Shown: positions 53,401 to 64,000 of the stretch, piece after piece
Position numbering within the stretch: the first letter of the stretch is position 1
Layout: every line of letters starts with the position of its first letter
Source: Saccoglossus kowalevskii
Lineage: Eukaryota; Hemichordata; Enteropneusta; Harrimaniidae
DNA length: 64,000 nt
NCBI RefSeq assembly: GCF_000003605.2
Contig: NW_003109083.1
Span: forward strand, 590,332-654,331
Reading direction: 5' to 3'
Program-made: the position numbers and the translations under genes
The notes under the pieces: generated by a model
Seen by the model: only the letters and a program-made list of their open reading frames with translations
The model's database searches: none
Told to the model about the DNA's origin: nothing

Positions 53401-54540
53401 ATGCATTTAAAAGGCAGTTAACGAGGAACAATGCAAATGAGAAATGGTTTCAGAAAAAGAAACATATAACGTTTGGGAAGATTTGAAAATTGTCTGTTTA
53501 TGAAGTGAGCAAATGTTCAGTTGGAGGGAAACATGAAGTCGAAAATCAAGTGGATTGCTTTCTGCCGGCAATTGTTCATTTTTTAAAAGCATTGATCTTT
53601 GGTTGCACCTGTTACCCAGAGTACTATCTAGGTCGAGGTTTTGTCATTTTCCAGCAATTATAATGACTTTGTCTGATTCACCATGAACTGTTGGTTGTGT
53701 TGTTAACAATTTTTTCTTGAAATAGCGGATGCTATATCTTGTCTATAATTGTAATTTTGTCTGGATAATTGAAAAATATACTCTCATTGTTAAATCTGTT
53801 TCTACATTTTGGTTCATTACACAGCCCCTATACATGAAAATTGAAAATCATTAATCACAAGCAGAACAAAAAAAAACTAATATTATTATCCCTGTGCCTA
53901 GATGGCGCTGTTCGTCAGTAGGCTGGGTGTATTGCAGGTATGTTGCCTAGGATACAATGTATGAAAACGGTCTCATGAGATACATAATCTTCCCAAGTAA
54001 AGGTCTCATGATAGTGTGCCATCATCCTAATTAGCAGATTAGAGACATTTAATCTATAAATAGTTGGATGCGGTCAAAATAAAATATGCTTGAACGATTT
54101 TGTTCAAAACTAATTAACGATGTCCATAGCTTGTCAATTCTAAGTAGACATTTTACGATTTGGATGTGAGTGGCATTGGAAACAAATTGGCCATATTTCG
54201 AATTTTCTGAACAAATTCTGAGAATAAGTTATGCGCGAAAAATATTTTAATATGGTTGACCTGGTTTTGACTGAGAAGAAAATTGTTTGTAGTGCTTCGG
54301 ATAACCGATACTGCTGTTTCATTCTTCACTCAACAAAGTCAGTTATACATACAGACCGAGTCGGATTTCGCAAGAGAATGCAGCCTATATCAATTCAATA
54401 ATATATATTAATTACATACCGAACAGCAATATGATATATGAAACGTTTCTGTTCGCGGATTGAGTTGAAATAAGATGGTCCGAATCCACGGATTTTGTCG
54501 CTAAAGTCTTAACTGTTTCTGCAATCAAATATCAGCGCGA
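47419..54540. other. Intergenic region downstream of the receptor gene
   Basis: No AATAAA lies close after the stop. An ATTAAA at 48122-48127 is the nearest plausible polyadenylation hexamer I saw, so the 3' UTR end is unknown. One dispersed-repeat copy is at 47590-47745. The open frames at 49149-49406 and 52483-52917 show no convincing family. No gene is supported. Confidence 0.55.
47590..47745 (+). repeat. Dispersed repeat family, partial copy 3
   Basis: Shares TAATGCATG.AAA, TCGCG, TATAGTTCAATGTCGAA.TG and TTTTTAAGCGTGGAAAT with 29295-29500. Less complete than the other two copies. Confidence 0.45.
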
Positions 54541-54657
54541 ACCACGCAAACCCAAGTAATAAGTCACAACAACCCACCAACTACAACATATTAATAAATA
54601 TGAAGTAACAGGTGAATATGACCCTCAACCCCACAATCATTCTACCGGCTATCCAGG

Positions 54658-55390
54658 CAGAATATCGGCTACATCAACACAACTCTGAGTGATATATAAC
54701 ATCAACCCACCGACCACACAGATCAATCAATGTGATATATCTCAGCAGAATATCGGCTACATCAACACAACTCTGAGTGATATATAACATCAACCCACCG
54801 ACCACACAGATCAATCAATATGATATCACAGCATAATATCGGCTACATCAACACAACTCTGAGTGATATATAACATCAACCCACCGACCACACAGATCAA
54901 TCAATGTGATATATCACAGCAAAATATCGGCTACAACAACACACATTCGAGTGATATATAACATCAACCCGCCGATCAATCCATGTGATATATCACAGCA
55001 GAATATCGGCTACAATCAACACAACTCTGAGTGATATGTAACAGCGACCCACAGACCACATAGATCAATCAATATGATATATCACAGCATAATATCGGCT
55101 ACATCAACACAACTCTGAGTGATATATAACATCAACCCACCGACCACACAGATCAATCAATGTGATATATCACAGCAAAATATCGGCTACAACAACACAC
55201 ATTCGAGTGATATATAACATCAACCCGCCGATCAATCCATGTGATATATCACAGCAGAATATCGGCTACAATCAACACAACTCTAAGTGATATGTAACAG
55301 CGACCCACCGACCACACAGATCAACCCAGGTGCTATATCACTCGGAGTATCGGCTACAACCAACTTCGAGTGATATATAACATCAACACA
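54658..55390 (+). repeat. Minisatellite, about 88-bp unit, with 256-bp higher-order period
   Basis: Eight full units and a partial ninth, each beginning CA(G/T/A)AATATCGGCTAC and containing GAGTGATATATAACATCAAC and GATCAATC. Units start at 54658, 54746, 54832, 54920, 54999, 55088, 55176 and 55255. Units 4 and 7 are a 79-bp variant. Units 3-4-5 (88, 79, 89 bp) are repeated as units 6-7-8, giving a 256-bp higher-order repeat. Diverged traces lie at 54541-54657 and 55700-55870. Confidence 0.95.
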
Positions 55391-55490
55391 GCGTCAAGCC
55401 CACAGTTATAGGTGTATTTATTCACTATGACCACTAATTGTATTCATGTTTGAAATGCGTCTGAAACAGGTTTATATTTGTGATATGTTT

Positions 55491-55667
55491 GAAACATGTT
55501 TCAGATATGTTCACACAAATTTTGCGTAGAATGTTTCAATAAAGCTCTAAACATGTTCCAAATCTGTGTTGCTGTAGCTAGTTTCAAACTAGTGTCTGGA
55601 ACATGTTTCGAAAAACATCTGAAGAATGTCTCATGACACAGTCGCCAGACATGTTCCAGACTTGTCC
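55491..55667 (+). promoter_or_regulatory. Cluster of p53-family-like decamer sites
   Basis: Decamers fitting RRRCWWGYYY occur at 55492 (AAACATGTTT), 55549 (AAACATGTTC), 55599 (GAACATGTTT) and 55647 (AGACATGTTC). The last is followed after one base by AGACTTGTCC at 55658, a full two-half-site arrangement. The surrounding DNA is itself loosely repetitive, so the cluster may be a by-product of a decayed tandem repeat and not a regulatory element. Confidence 0.25.
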
Positions 55668-55699
55668 AGAACATGAATGACACTAGTTCTATTTCGGCA

Positions 55700-55870
55700 A
55701 GGGAATGTATACCACCAACCTACCGGCTATACAGAACAATCCAGATGATATATCAAAGAATACTACATCTACAATCCCACTATTATGGGTGATATGCAAC
55801 AGCACCTCACAGTCTACACAAATCAATCCAGGTGATATAACACAACAAAATGGCAGTTACAAATACACGT
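55700..55870 (+). repeat. Degenerate outlying copies of the minisatellite
   Basis: Contains CTACCGGCTATACAGAACAA, CAGATGATATATCA, GGGTGATATGCAACAGCACC and CAATCCAGGTGATAT. These resemble parts of the 54658-55390 unit but are strongly diverged. They are separated from the array by about 300 bp of different sequence. Confidence 0.6.
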
Positions 55871-58800
55871 AAATCAAATTTACCCATCATCATATCTCCA
55901 GACGCAAAATAATATCACGATAATTTTACACATGTATAACGTACTACAATTTGAGCGGGAGATAATTCAGTTATATTGTCAGTATGGAAGATATTAGTTA
56001 ATGTAGATGTATTTATGATAACTTTAGTATTTTACGAAATAGTGTATGTTTATTGTATTATGTGACCAGGATTACGGGCCAAGATCAACGATATAAGAAT
56101 GCGTTATCAAAGCTGAGAGTTTTAATTATTTTATCTATTACAGTGTCATTTTCGAAAACACAAAATAACAATATAAATGCGAACGCCATCTTGTAAAAAC
56201 AAATTTCAGCACAGTATGTGTATATATATATATATGTTTGCAATGCAATATATATACATCATTTTAGCTCCACATAATCTCAATAAACTTAAGGCAAATA
56301 TCAAATCAATCTGTTCGGAAGTAAGGTATTTCATGTTTTTCTTGTTAATCTCTTGAGCAAACAAATAACTTTTGAGAAAAATTGTATTAACTTTAAATCC
56401 ATGAGACATTATCCAGTGTACGAGTATGTAGTACTAGTCATTAATTTACTGTCAATTGAGTAGTAGTCAAAAGATTAATTTCGCTCACTGCTTTTATTTT
56501 CTGAAAGATTATTGTACTTCACATATCTGGTGATACAAATCAAATATATCTTAACACATAGTTGATTACATATATCCGAATGTGCGCCCTGTACAACAAT
56601 TTAGGTAAACAGTGATATAAGTAATGTATGTTAAGATACAATGCTACTAGTGCGTTTTTTTAATAAATCAGCCAAATAATAAGCACAAAATTATATCATA
56701 TTTTACAGCGGTTCCCACAGACCAGAATGAGACGAGAAATCACTAAAACATGCCAACAACATTAAACCGATCGTTTTGGCACGACTTTCGCTCTGGTAAG
56801 ATTTAAGATGTTATCAATTGGAGATACTTTCGATGGTGTGATAGTAAAAATTTATACTTGTACCTACTTTAATTTATGATACCATTGATATTGTCTATGG
56901 GAGGAGCCATAGCTCTTTAAAACCAAATGTATCAGACATTACTAAAATATCATCACACAGACTAGAGACCGACACAAGAAGAGCAATGGACCCACAGCTA
57001 TGTCTGTGTGGGTTTCTCCTCTTCTACATTCGCAACCAGTCCTAAATGTGGCCTGGGCAGGTTTCGTGTTGAATAAAACTATTTACAATCAAATGAACCC
57101 ACTTTTATTAAGCTCTATCTGTGACATCTAAGGCCACAGTTTTTTTGTTTTATATATTGTCTTGTGTGTAATAACAACAGGAATATTTGTCAGACAAATC
57201 TAGGCTGAATATAGCTCAGTTTAGTGCAGTGACTGCAAGCTTCAATAATTCCAAGAATGAAAATTGTGAAGTACGTCAATGAACACTACTAAACAAAACA
57301 TAAAAGACGCGCTATTGGATGATCGCCACCAATCATACAAATATGAGCAAAATTTACAAATAGGGAACCAGGTGTTCGCGATGTTGGTTGTAATAGGATG
57401 TGGTGATTTATGTTCAACTTGGATTACTTTTTGTAGGTTTACAGATACCGTGGCAGCTTAGTACAAAATGCGGCTGTAAGACCCAGCAATCCCACTGAAG
57501 ATGATTCAAACGATGGACTAACTCTAAAATTCCCTACTGTGATCAAACAATAGTATTAAAGAACACACAATACGAAATGCATTGGCAATATATTCGATTA
57601 ATATTTACAATAGTAAAATAAACACCACTTTCTTCACTAAATACTCATATTTTAGTTGCTGGAAATGTTTTTGACGATAAAATTAAAAAAACAGCCAACC
57701 TAAAAATTTTAGTTGAATGCATCCGCACAAAATACAATTTGGCAGATTGTGCTCTTCGTTAAACTAGGCTTAATATATTGAGTTTGAAAAACTGTTGGAT
57801 TTCGAATAAGTTGTGACTCTCTAATATTGCGAACCAGTAACACATGTATTCGTCAAGCGAACGGCTACTTTGCTGGAGAGTTGGACTGCTAGCAGACGTG
57901 CTTGGCCATCGTAGACATGGTAGGGAGTTGGGACCAGGGCAATCAAAATCCCAGCGCCTTGTATGTCAGACATCGGCTTCAAAAATAATAAATATGACAA
58001 CCCATAGCGAATTGCATGTTCAAGGTTGTGGTGTAATGGTATTATGTTATTTGTGGTACAACACAGCCATACATAGCCTATTTACAATACAACAAGAACC
58101 CAAAGAGAGCAGCACGAGCAACTACGAGACACTGGTCGAGAATTGTTGATTGCCGTAAGAAATAAATATTAAAAAAAAATTGTGTTGTAGCAGCAACTGA
58201 GCTCAGCTACACTGTTAACTGCACTGTAAATTAGCATAACAAACATAAAAACGGTTATTATTAGGGTTTCGCTACGTGGAGCATGGTACAGACAAGGACA
58301 ACCGACTAAAATGAAGCGAGGCATTTTCCTCTTGTTGTGGGTCTATGATAAACACAAGGAAAACCGTAAAACACTGATTTGAAACATGGTTCGGTTTTCA
58401 AAACCATCCAAATACATCTTCGTGAACATTTCACCAAGAAAATGTAAGTGACAAGAATCAGATTTTCCCAGATTGCAGCAGACGATAAGTTGCACAGACT
58501 ACAAGTGACGGCGGTAACACAAAATCACTGCCACCAATGTTTTTTTTTTTTTTTGCATACTTGAAGTCAAATACCGGTTCTTCCAAACGCCCACGTCCAG
58601 TAAAGTCTGGCAATTTCAAATAAAACAGAAGTACTGCACAATGTGAACAAGGGTAGCTCTATACAACCACAGACACCAACCAACCAAGACAAAATGGTGG
58701 GTGTTGATAGCATGCTCAGTTGCGAACTGCATGATGGGTGAAGTGCGTCACAATAGAAGATTGTTCCAGGGAATCAATTCGCCCCATAACTCGTTACAAT

Positions 58801-61713
58801 GGGCTGTGACACTGCGGCGTAGATATTAAACTAATAAATTACAAAATATAGAATTATCGAAGAAGACATGTGGAATTTTATCCAACAAAAGACGAATCTA
58901 TAAAACTAATGCAACTAGAAAAGAACGACAAATAAAAACAAATACATATCCATATTAAACGTCGATGGCGCTACAGCTAAACGATACACTTCTGAAAAAG
59001 ATTCGTGGTACATCGTGGCCATTCCAGGGTGTAAACTCGTTCTTACAATTAAATAAATACAACATTAGTATATTAGGACCATTTTATATGATATTTTAAT
59101 CGTGTGCATGCGACGAAAAACTTAATATATTGCCAAATATTTTGATTTCAATTATTTCCATGGGATAGCAAATTTAGTATTTTTTGACAAATTTGTAATT
59201 CATTGTCAGTATCAGTGTGTTTAAATTTCCGTGAATTAACATTATGGCATTTTCCGTATGTAAAATAACGGCCAAATAAATACGTGGAATCATTAATTAC
59301 TAAGAACCTGGCGTAGAATTGGAAATTACTCCAAATAAACAAATGCCCAACTCGGGAACAGGATACTAGTATATTTGGTTATTGATTAAATAGTAGTGCG
59401 CCATCAGACGGTGGCTTAGCAAGTGCGTCGTGTTTTTCTCATGAAGTTGAATCTGATTGTGCACAAAGGAAGCCGCTCATCCCGCCATTGGATGGCGGAA
59501 CGTCGTGTGTGTGGTATTACAAAGGACGAGGAGATGATCTGTGGTACATCGTGACCCCGGGATCGTGACCAATAATAAAATGATTGGTTGTCCAACTGTG
59601 GGCGTGTATTTTATTTCTGTGCTAAATTTGCAACACCAAAGTCATGTTGGTCGCTCGACACCATATTCACCGCCTCTCTCGGTACTGACGCTTCCCGGGG
59701 AGGAATTCTACTCAACACGCCACGCCACCTCGACACCTCTCCTTCCCGGAAACATGCTTTCCAATACGAGACTGATTTCTCTATAAGTTCGGCCATTTAA
59801 AATCATATTCTGGACAAGATTTGTATCAATTAAATGGTCGGCTTCCATTGCTGCTCCAAATAATTCAAAAAATGGCAGCGCAAAAACCGCGCAAATTCAT
59901 CATTTTACCACCACTTTACAGCAGTTTTCACGCCGACACCAGTTAATTCCGTTACCCAATGGCTGAAACAATTTCACATCGACCAGACACGCCCCAAAAC
60001 AGATGACGGGATTTGACAGGATGCGCATGCGTAAAAACAGCTGGTACTAATATCCTAATATTCTAATTTCCTAATAACTTATTTTGCACTCGTACAATGC
60101 AAAACACATATTTTATTAGGTTGGTTAGCCATCAAGTACCATCCTATGGCACCCAATTTATATATCATCAATACCATAGTACATAGTTATGTTAACAGCG
60201 AGTCAAAAATAAGACTAGTTACTAAATTTGTATTTAATTATATGTAAGAATGAGATTACATTGTGAAATGGCCACGATGTGCCACAGATCGAAAATCGCA
60301 TTCATATAAGAACTTTGCTTAACGGTTAATAAGTTCTCATTACGCGATAGGTTCAACATCGAATCATATGGCACATATATAAACATTGTGGTAACGTAAC
60401 AAAATCCGGAAACAAAATAAAATGTTTATCGATTTAATGATTGACCATGATAAGAAGAGCGTCATCATTGTAAACAAGTGGGGCAAAATAAGGTAGTCAA
60501 TCTCAGCACAATTTAAGCAGTTTGCTCATTCAAAGTGAATTCATCTGTTTTACACTATCAACACAACAAACATAACTGCTATGAATATTTCTAAATTTCA
60601 CAATTCAAACTGAAACAAGAGGTTTCTATTGGCCGATTGATTAACATTGGAACATTTTCAAATTACGTATTGTGCTCTGCACTCGTTGATTGACATAATT
60701 TACAAAATTGGTAGAGTAGGTTTGTTGTGTCGATAGTAATAGTATTGTTAAATGAATAATAAGATATCATACTGAGTAACCTGGTTAATTGTCGACACAG
60801 TTTTTTCCTGAAATCAATCCAATTCAATAAAGATCAGTACTTTTTTTCAGATATACAGGGGATATTGATAAAATCGCCATGGCACTATCGAACACAGATT
60901 CACAGCATGGTATTCATATAACACTGTTAAGTGATGGTTATATAAAATAACGAGGTCGACATTGACTGTAACACCTAATAATATATCTGGTAATGGACGT
61001 ATTTGTAGAGTTCATTGGGAACAGATAGTCAAACAAGTCCTATTTGATATCAGTCAGTCAGTCAGTGTAGTGTGTAATGTATTCTTTATTTTTAGCATAA
61101 AATTATCCTAAAAATAATGCATATATCATATCATAAAAAATGTACTCGATAATCCATGAATGGTGTACGGCAACCAACTACATTATTCATGTTCATGTTG
61201 TTATTTTTTATTCTGGTCAACTAGTAAAGAGATTTGGATCATCAACAAGGGCTGGCATGAAATAAAAAGTTACGGCAATCACCCAACGAAAATATTGAAT
61301 ATTGTACAGTCGATGGCAGATTGAAACGTTTTAACATAGTTGCGTGGTAAAATGATTTTTTTAATAATTACTGTAACAAGAACGTGTCTCGTGCATTGTG
61401 TAGAGGGCGCTGCACATGTATGACAGCATGCTGAGATTACACATTCAAAGAATGTACACATGCTGCTAGACACATTAAGATGACATTTTGACTAATTTAG
61501 AATATGAACTCAGAGTCACTATATCCAGTATTGTTGGTAAATTACGCGCAGATAAGGAATACATACTAATCACTTGTTAAGATAAGCATATCTTATTCGG
61601 ATTTAGGTGGACTGATGGCATGTGATAAGATAAATTGCCAATTAGTGATAAATATATAATAGAACTATTGGCAGTATTCCGCTGACAGATTCTTTAGGTC
61701 TCAGGTTAAATTC
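55871..61713. other. Intergenic region between the convergent receptor genes
   Basis: No gene recognised. It contains a 21-bp motif, GATCTGTGGTACATCGTGAC-like, at 59000-59023, 59536-59556 and (inverted) 60267-60290. It also holds a small CCGCCATTGGATGGCGG hairpin near 59480 and a T16-type homopolymer near 58540. An AATAAA on the minus strand (61085-61090) could serve the minus-strand receptor gene but is 0.6 kb past its stop. Confidence 0.5.
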
Positions 61714-61953
61714 TTAGTGATTGTGTATATAATAAATCCAATAGATCAAATGGAAGAGAACGAACACACATGGAAATAAAGCTCTACTGTATTGGTCAAA
61801 CCTTTTCGAAATACTCTCATAGTAGATGTTATTTCCATTATGGGGCTCGGCATCAGTAGATTCCTTCTCAATTACTTCGCTGCTGACACGTCTTTCTAAG
61901 GTGTTCATGTCATCGACTCAGAGTTCCTTCGGTTTACAATCTTCATCACCTTC
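61714..61953 (-). pseudogene. Paralogue exon 9': cytoplasmic loop and M4, with in-frame TGA
   Basis: The acceptor acaatttttcag (minus strand) precedes EGDEDCKPKEL. A TGA then falls in the frame that continues to M4 (RFDQYSRALFPCVFVLFHLI YW), with the true end TAA at 61714-61716. TGA lies at 61918-61920. No better acceptor giving the same frame without the TGA was seen. One weak AG just after the TGA would need a different phase from exon 8'. Confidence 0.85.
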
Positions 61954-62436
61954 CTGAAAAATTGTACAAGTTAAATCATGCAATCACCTTCGTAAAAGAG
62001 TGGAATTGTCGAAAATACAAGTAACCCCCCTCCCCATCATATAACTTTCAATCGCACAATATTTGTTTATATTTACCGGAATCTTTTTGCCTAGGCCTAA
62101 TTATTTTAGAATTAAGTATTTATCATTCTATCAGTGGCATAGCAATGTCACTCCTCTTTCTGTCGGTAGCTTGATTAACAGCCAACACAATTGTTCTAGA
62201 AACCTGCCCCTTGAGTTCAAATTCACAAATTTTTCAGATGTCCGAATTTGAGGGCGCCTTTCTCCGATCCTACCACTCCGTACACTAGAGGATATATGTA
62301 TCTCGGGGCTTCCAGGGTAGAGTCGGCGTACTAATAATGGTATAATAAACATAGGTAGAATATCTATATTATAGGTTTTTTTAATTTAAATGTTTGAAAT
62401 AATATATTATTTAATAACCGCAAAATAAATAAGTAC
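61954..62436 (-). other. Intron between paralogue exons 8' and 9'
   Basis: A 483-bp intron, donor GTACTT, acceptor tttttcag. A GC-richer stretch at about 62230-62335 has an open frame after a ttattag acceptor, but it shows no receptor similarity and no good donor. Confidence 0.7.
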
Positions 62437-62568
62437 CTGTGGCACCTCAGTCCATTGTGACGTACCAATGAATATTTTCGATTTATTGTGTATATAACTT
62501 GTTAATGCAAATTCCATCAATGCCGCAAATACAAACAACGTACATACCAACATCCATATGTCGATAGC
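62437..62568 (-). pseudogene. Paralogue exon 8': M3
   Basis: Intact 132-nt exon encoding AIDIWMLVCTLFVFAALMEF then ALTSYIHNK and the start of the cytoplasmic loop. Phase 0 at both ends, acceptor gtttacag, donor CAG|GTACTT. It is two codons longer than its counterpart. By itself it shows no damage. Confidence 0.93.
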
Positions 62569-62801
62569 CTGTAAACAGAAGCACATACAACCAATGTTAA
62601 ATTTATCGGTATAGCCTACATTATGATCATTTCTATAAACTATATACTACAGTGTTAATATACTATATATATTTTCTATATACTGCATTGTCAATATACT
62701 TAGTGAAAAAAATTATGATCAAAACAGTTTGGGGATTGTAACTGTAGTGTTACAAATACTACGTACTAACTAACATTGCTCCTAAAATTCATCTATCTTA
62801 C

Positions 62802-63015
62802 TTTTGTGTAGGAGACTTTCGCCATCTGATACCTTGCAGCTGAACTGAGCGTGGCTAATGTGAGAGCAGTTGTTATACCTAGACTGGCACGGGCAAGAAC
62901 TGCTTCTACGTCTAACCAAAACGATATACCCACGATACAATGACCATCAAAGTAGATGGTACATAATGCTCAAGAATGTAGTATATGAAGCTGCAGTACA
63001 GTTGATCATAATGTC
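62802..63015 (-). pseudogene. Paralogue exon 7': M1-M2, frame disrupted
   Basis: Starts GHYDQLYCSF, then goes directly into [20 protein letters not shown]. Six residues including the conserved pre-M1 Arg are absent. Around 62924-62929 the sequence GTATATCG replaces the expected GTATCG, shifting the frame. Downstream, in the shifted frame, [20 protein letters not shown] and the rest of M2 are well preserved, ending AKVSYTK at AAA|GTAAGA. M2 -2' is Leu instead of Pro. Confidence 0.9.
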
Positions 63016-64000
63016 CTAAAATACATCGCATTGGCAATAATAGTTGTACTAGGAATACAATACAATAGTTAGTATGATAGTATTACTATAAAAGTTATTA
63101 TGTGGATATAACAAACTAAAATAATTACGCACTTGGAGTTTATCTGAAGAAACAACAAGCACTTTGTTGAATTCAAAGTCGGAATTAAAGTGTGACAAAG
63201 CGTGACTCTAATTAGATTTAGAGCTGTATCGTTGTAGTAGCCTTTTTCGTCTTATTTTTTTTTCTTCTTAGGACTTGCAAAATCAAATTACATATGTATT
63301 ACTTAGCTTCTCCTTTACACAAATGCGATTTTCGAATAAGAACATCCGGGGTATTTGGCGGGATCGGCTGAAGCTTGGTTTGATTTTAACCGTTTATGTG
63401 TGTGATTTTTGGGGGTAGTATTCATGCATATAATTAGAAAGCCATGTACTTCATAAATATCACAGACCGAATATTAACGTGTGTTCCTTCGCGTAAGAAC
63501 ATTGGGAGACCCTAACACTACAATAAAGACATTGTGCAATCTTTTCGTTCCTTTTAGGAAAAACCCATAAAACAACATATTTTGACAAGTGAGTTCAGAA
63601 ATATTAAGATTATTTCATAATAAAATGTATTCAATATGCACGTGCTCAAAAAAGGATTGTTCCTAAACTTGTGATACACCATTCAAAGAAATTATTCGCG
63701 TTCTGTGTGACGCAGCGCTCCTGTGACTTCCAAATGACGTTTATGGAAGTAGGCAAGATCGCTCAAATGACAACTGTATTTGGTTGTGTGGTCGTTTGTG
63801 AACTATAATAAAAAAAGCATAATCTTCACTGATTGGCCACTTCAGATCATTTACATCATCGTCACTGGGGGCGTGACTCGTAGGAAAGGTGTATTCAGCT
63901 TTTCTTACTTATAATATATGTAGATATGATATTTGCCTCCAGCTATAAGTACAAATTTACTTGCAGTGGTTCTGAATAGAACCTGTATTGTGGTAATGAT
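63016..64000 (-). other. Intronic sequence of the paralogue to the window edge
   Basis: Expected to be intron 6 of the minus-strand paralogue. No exon 6 counterpart (FGYTT...W motif) was recognised on the minus strand up to position 64000. Nothing else supported. Confidence 0.6.

Larger units (their letters stand above)
61714..63015 (-). pseudogene. Partial, disrupted Cys-loop anion channel paralogue (last three exons)
   Basis: Three exons on the minus strand align with exons 7, 8 and 9 of the plus-strand receptor, with the same phases and good GT-AG sites. By eye, 45 of 61 residues match from M1 to the M2-M3 loop and 22 of 29 in M3. Differences are mostly conservative. It is disrupted, however. 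There is an extra TA dinucleotide in M1, an in-frame TGA early in the last exon, an 18-bp deletion removing the pre-M1 arginine segment, and Leu replacing Pro at M2 -2'. Exons 1-6 would lie beyond position 64000 and were not found in 63016-64000. It is probably a young pseudogene from an inverted duplication. A damaged allele, assembly errors or unrecognised alternative splicing are other explanations. Confidence 0.85.

Noticed and set aside
57844-58149. A 101-codon plus-strand open frame in a less AT-rich patch
   Set aside because: No recognisable domain or splice context. The local base composition alone can explain it.
62131-62352. Possible extra exon in the paralogue's M3-M4 loop that might bypass the TGA
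   Set aside because: The acceptor is plausible, but no good donor in the right phase was found and the translation does not resemble receptor loops.

Overview
The window is AT-rich, intron-rich animal DNA, by eye roughly two thirds A+T. It has long introns, GT-AG splice sites, short tandem repeats and several families of small repeats with inverted ends. No bacterial-type operons, tRNA or rRNA genes, reverse transcriptase or transposase frames were recognised. The recognisable genes are Cys-loop (pentameric) ligand-gated anion channel subunits. Their exon boundaries match the classical glycine/GABA-A receptor gene plan, so the source is a metazoan. The protein mixes GABA-A-like and glycine-receptor-like features, which suggests an invertebrate bilaterian (for example a marine lophotrochozoan or non-vertebrate deuterostome). 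I cannot name the species.

Layout. 1-19.5 kb: no supportable gene, with a few diverged repeats and a GAATA microsatellite. 19.55-47.42 kb: one complete plus-strand receptor gene of nine coding exons. A TATA-like box and a signal-peptide exon lie at 19.5 kb, and the stop codon is at 47,418. The exons join in frame into a 441-residue subunit with signal peptide, ligand-binding domain, 13-residue Cys-loop, M1-M4 and a Pro-Ala-Arg anion-selectivity motif. The introns, the largest 11.3 kb, carry several candidate non-autonomous DNA transposons. 47.42-61.7 kb: intergenic DNA with an approximately 88-bp minisatellite at 54.66-55.39 kb showing a 256-bp higher-order repeat, followed by a cluster of p53-type palindromes. 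61.7-63.0 kb: the last three exons of a second, minus-strand receptor gene, convergent with the first and continuing beyond the right edge.

The second gene is clearly a paralogue: same exon phases and very similar M1-M4 segments. It carries a 2-bp frame disruption in M1, an in-frame TGA before M4, an 18-bp pre-M1 deletion and loss of the M2 -2' proline, so it is probably a recent pseudogene or a damaged allele. If expressed, the first gene would encode a plasma-membrane anion channel subunit. Its ligand cannot be read from the sequence.
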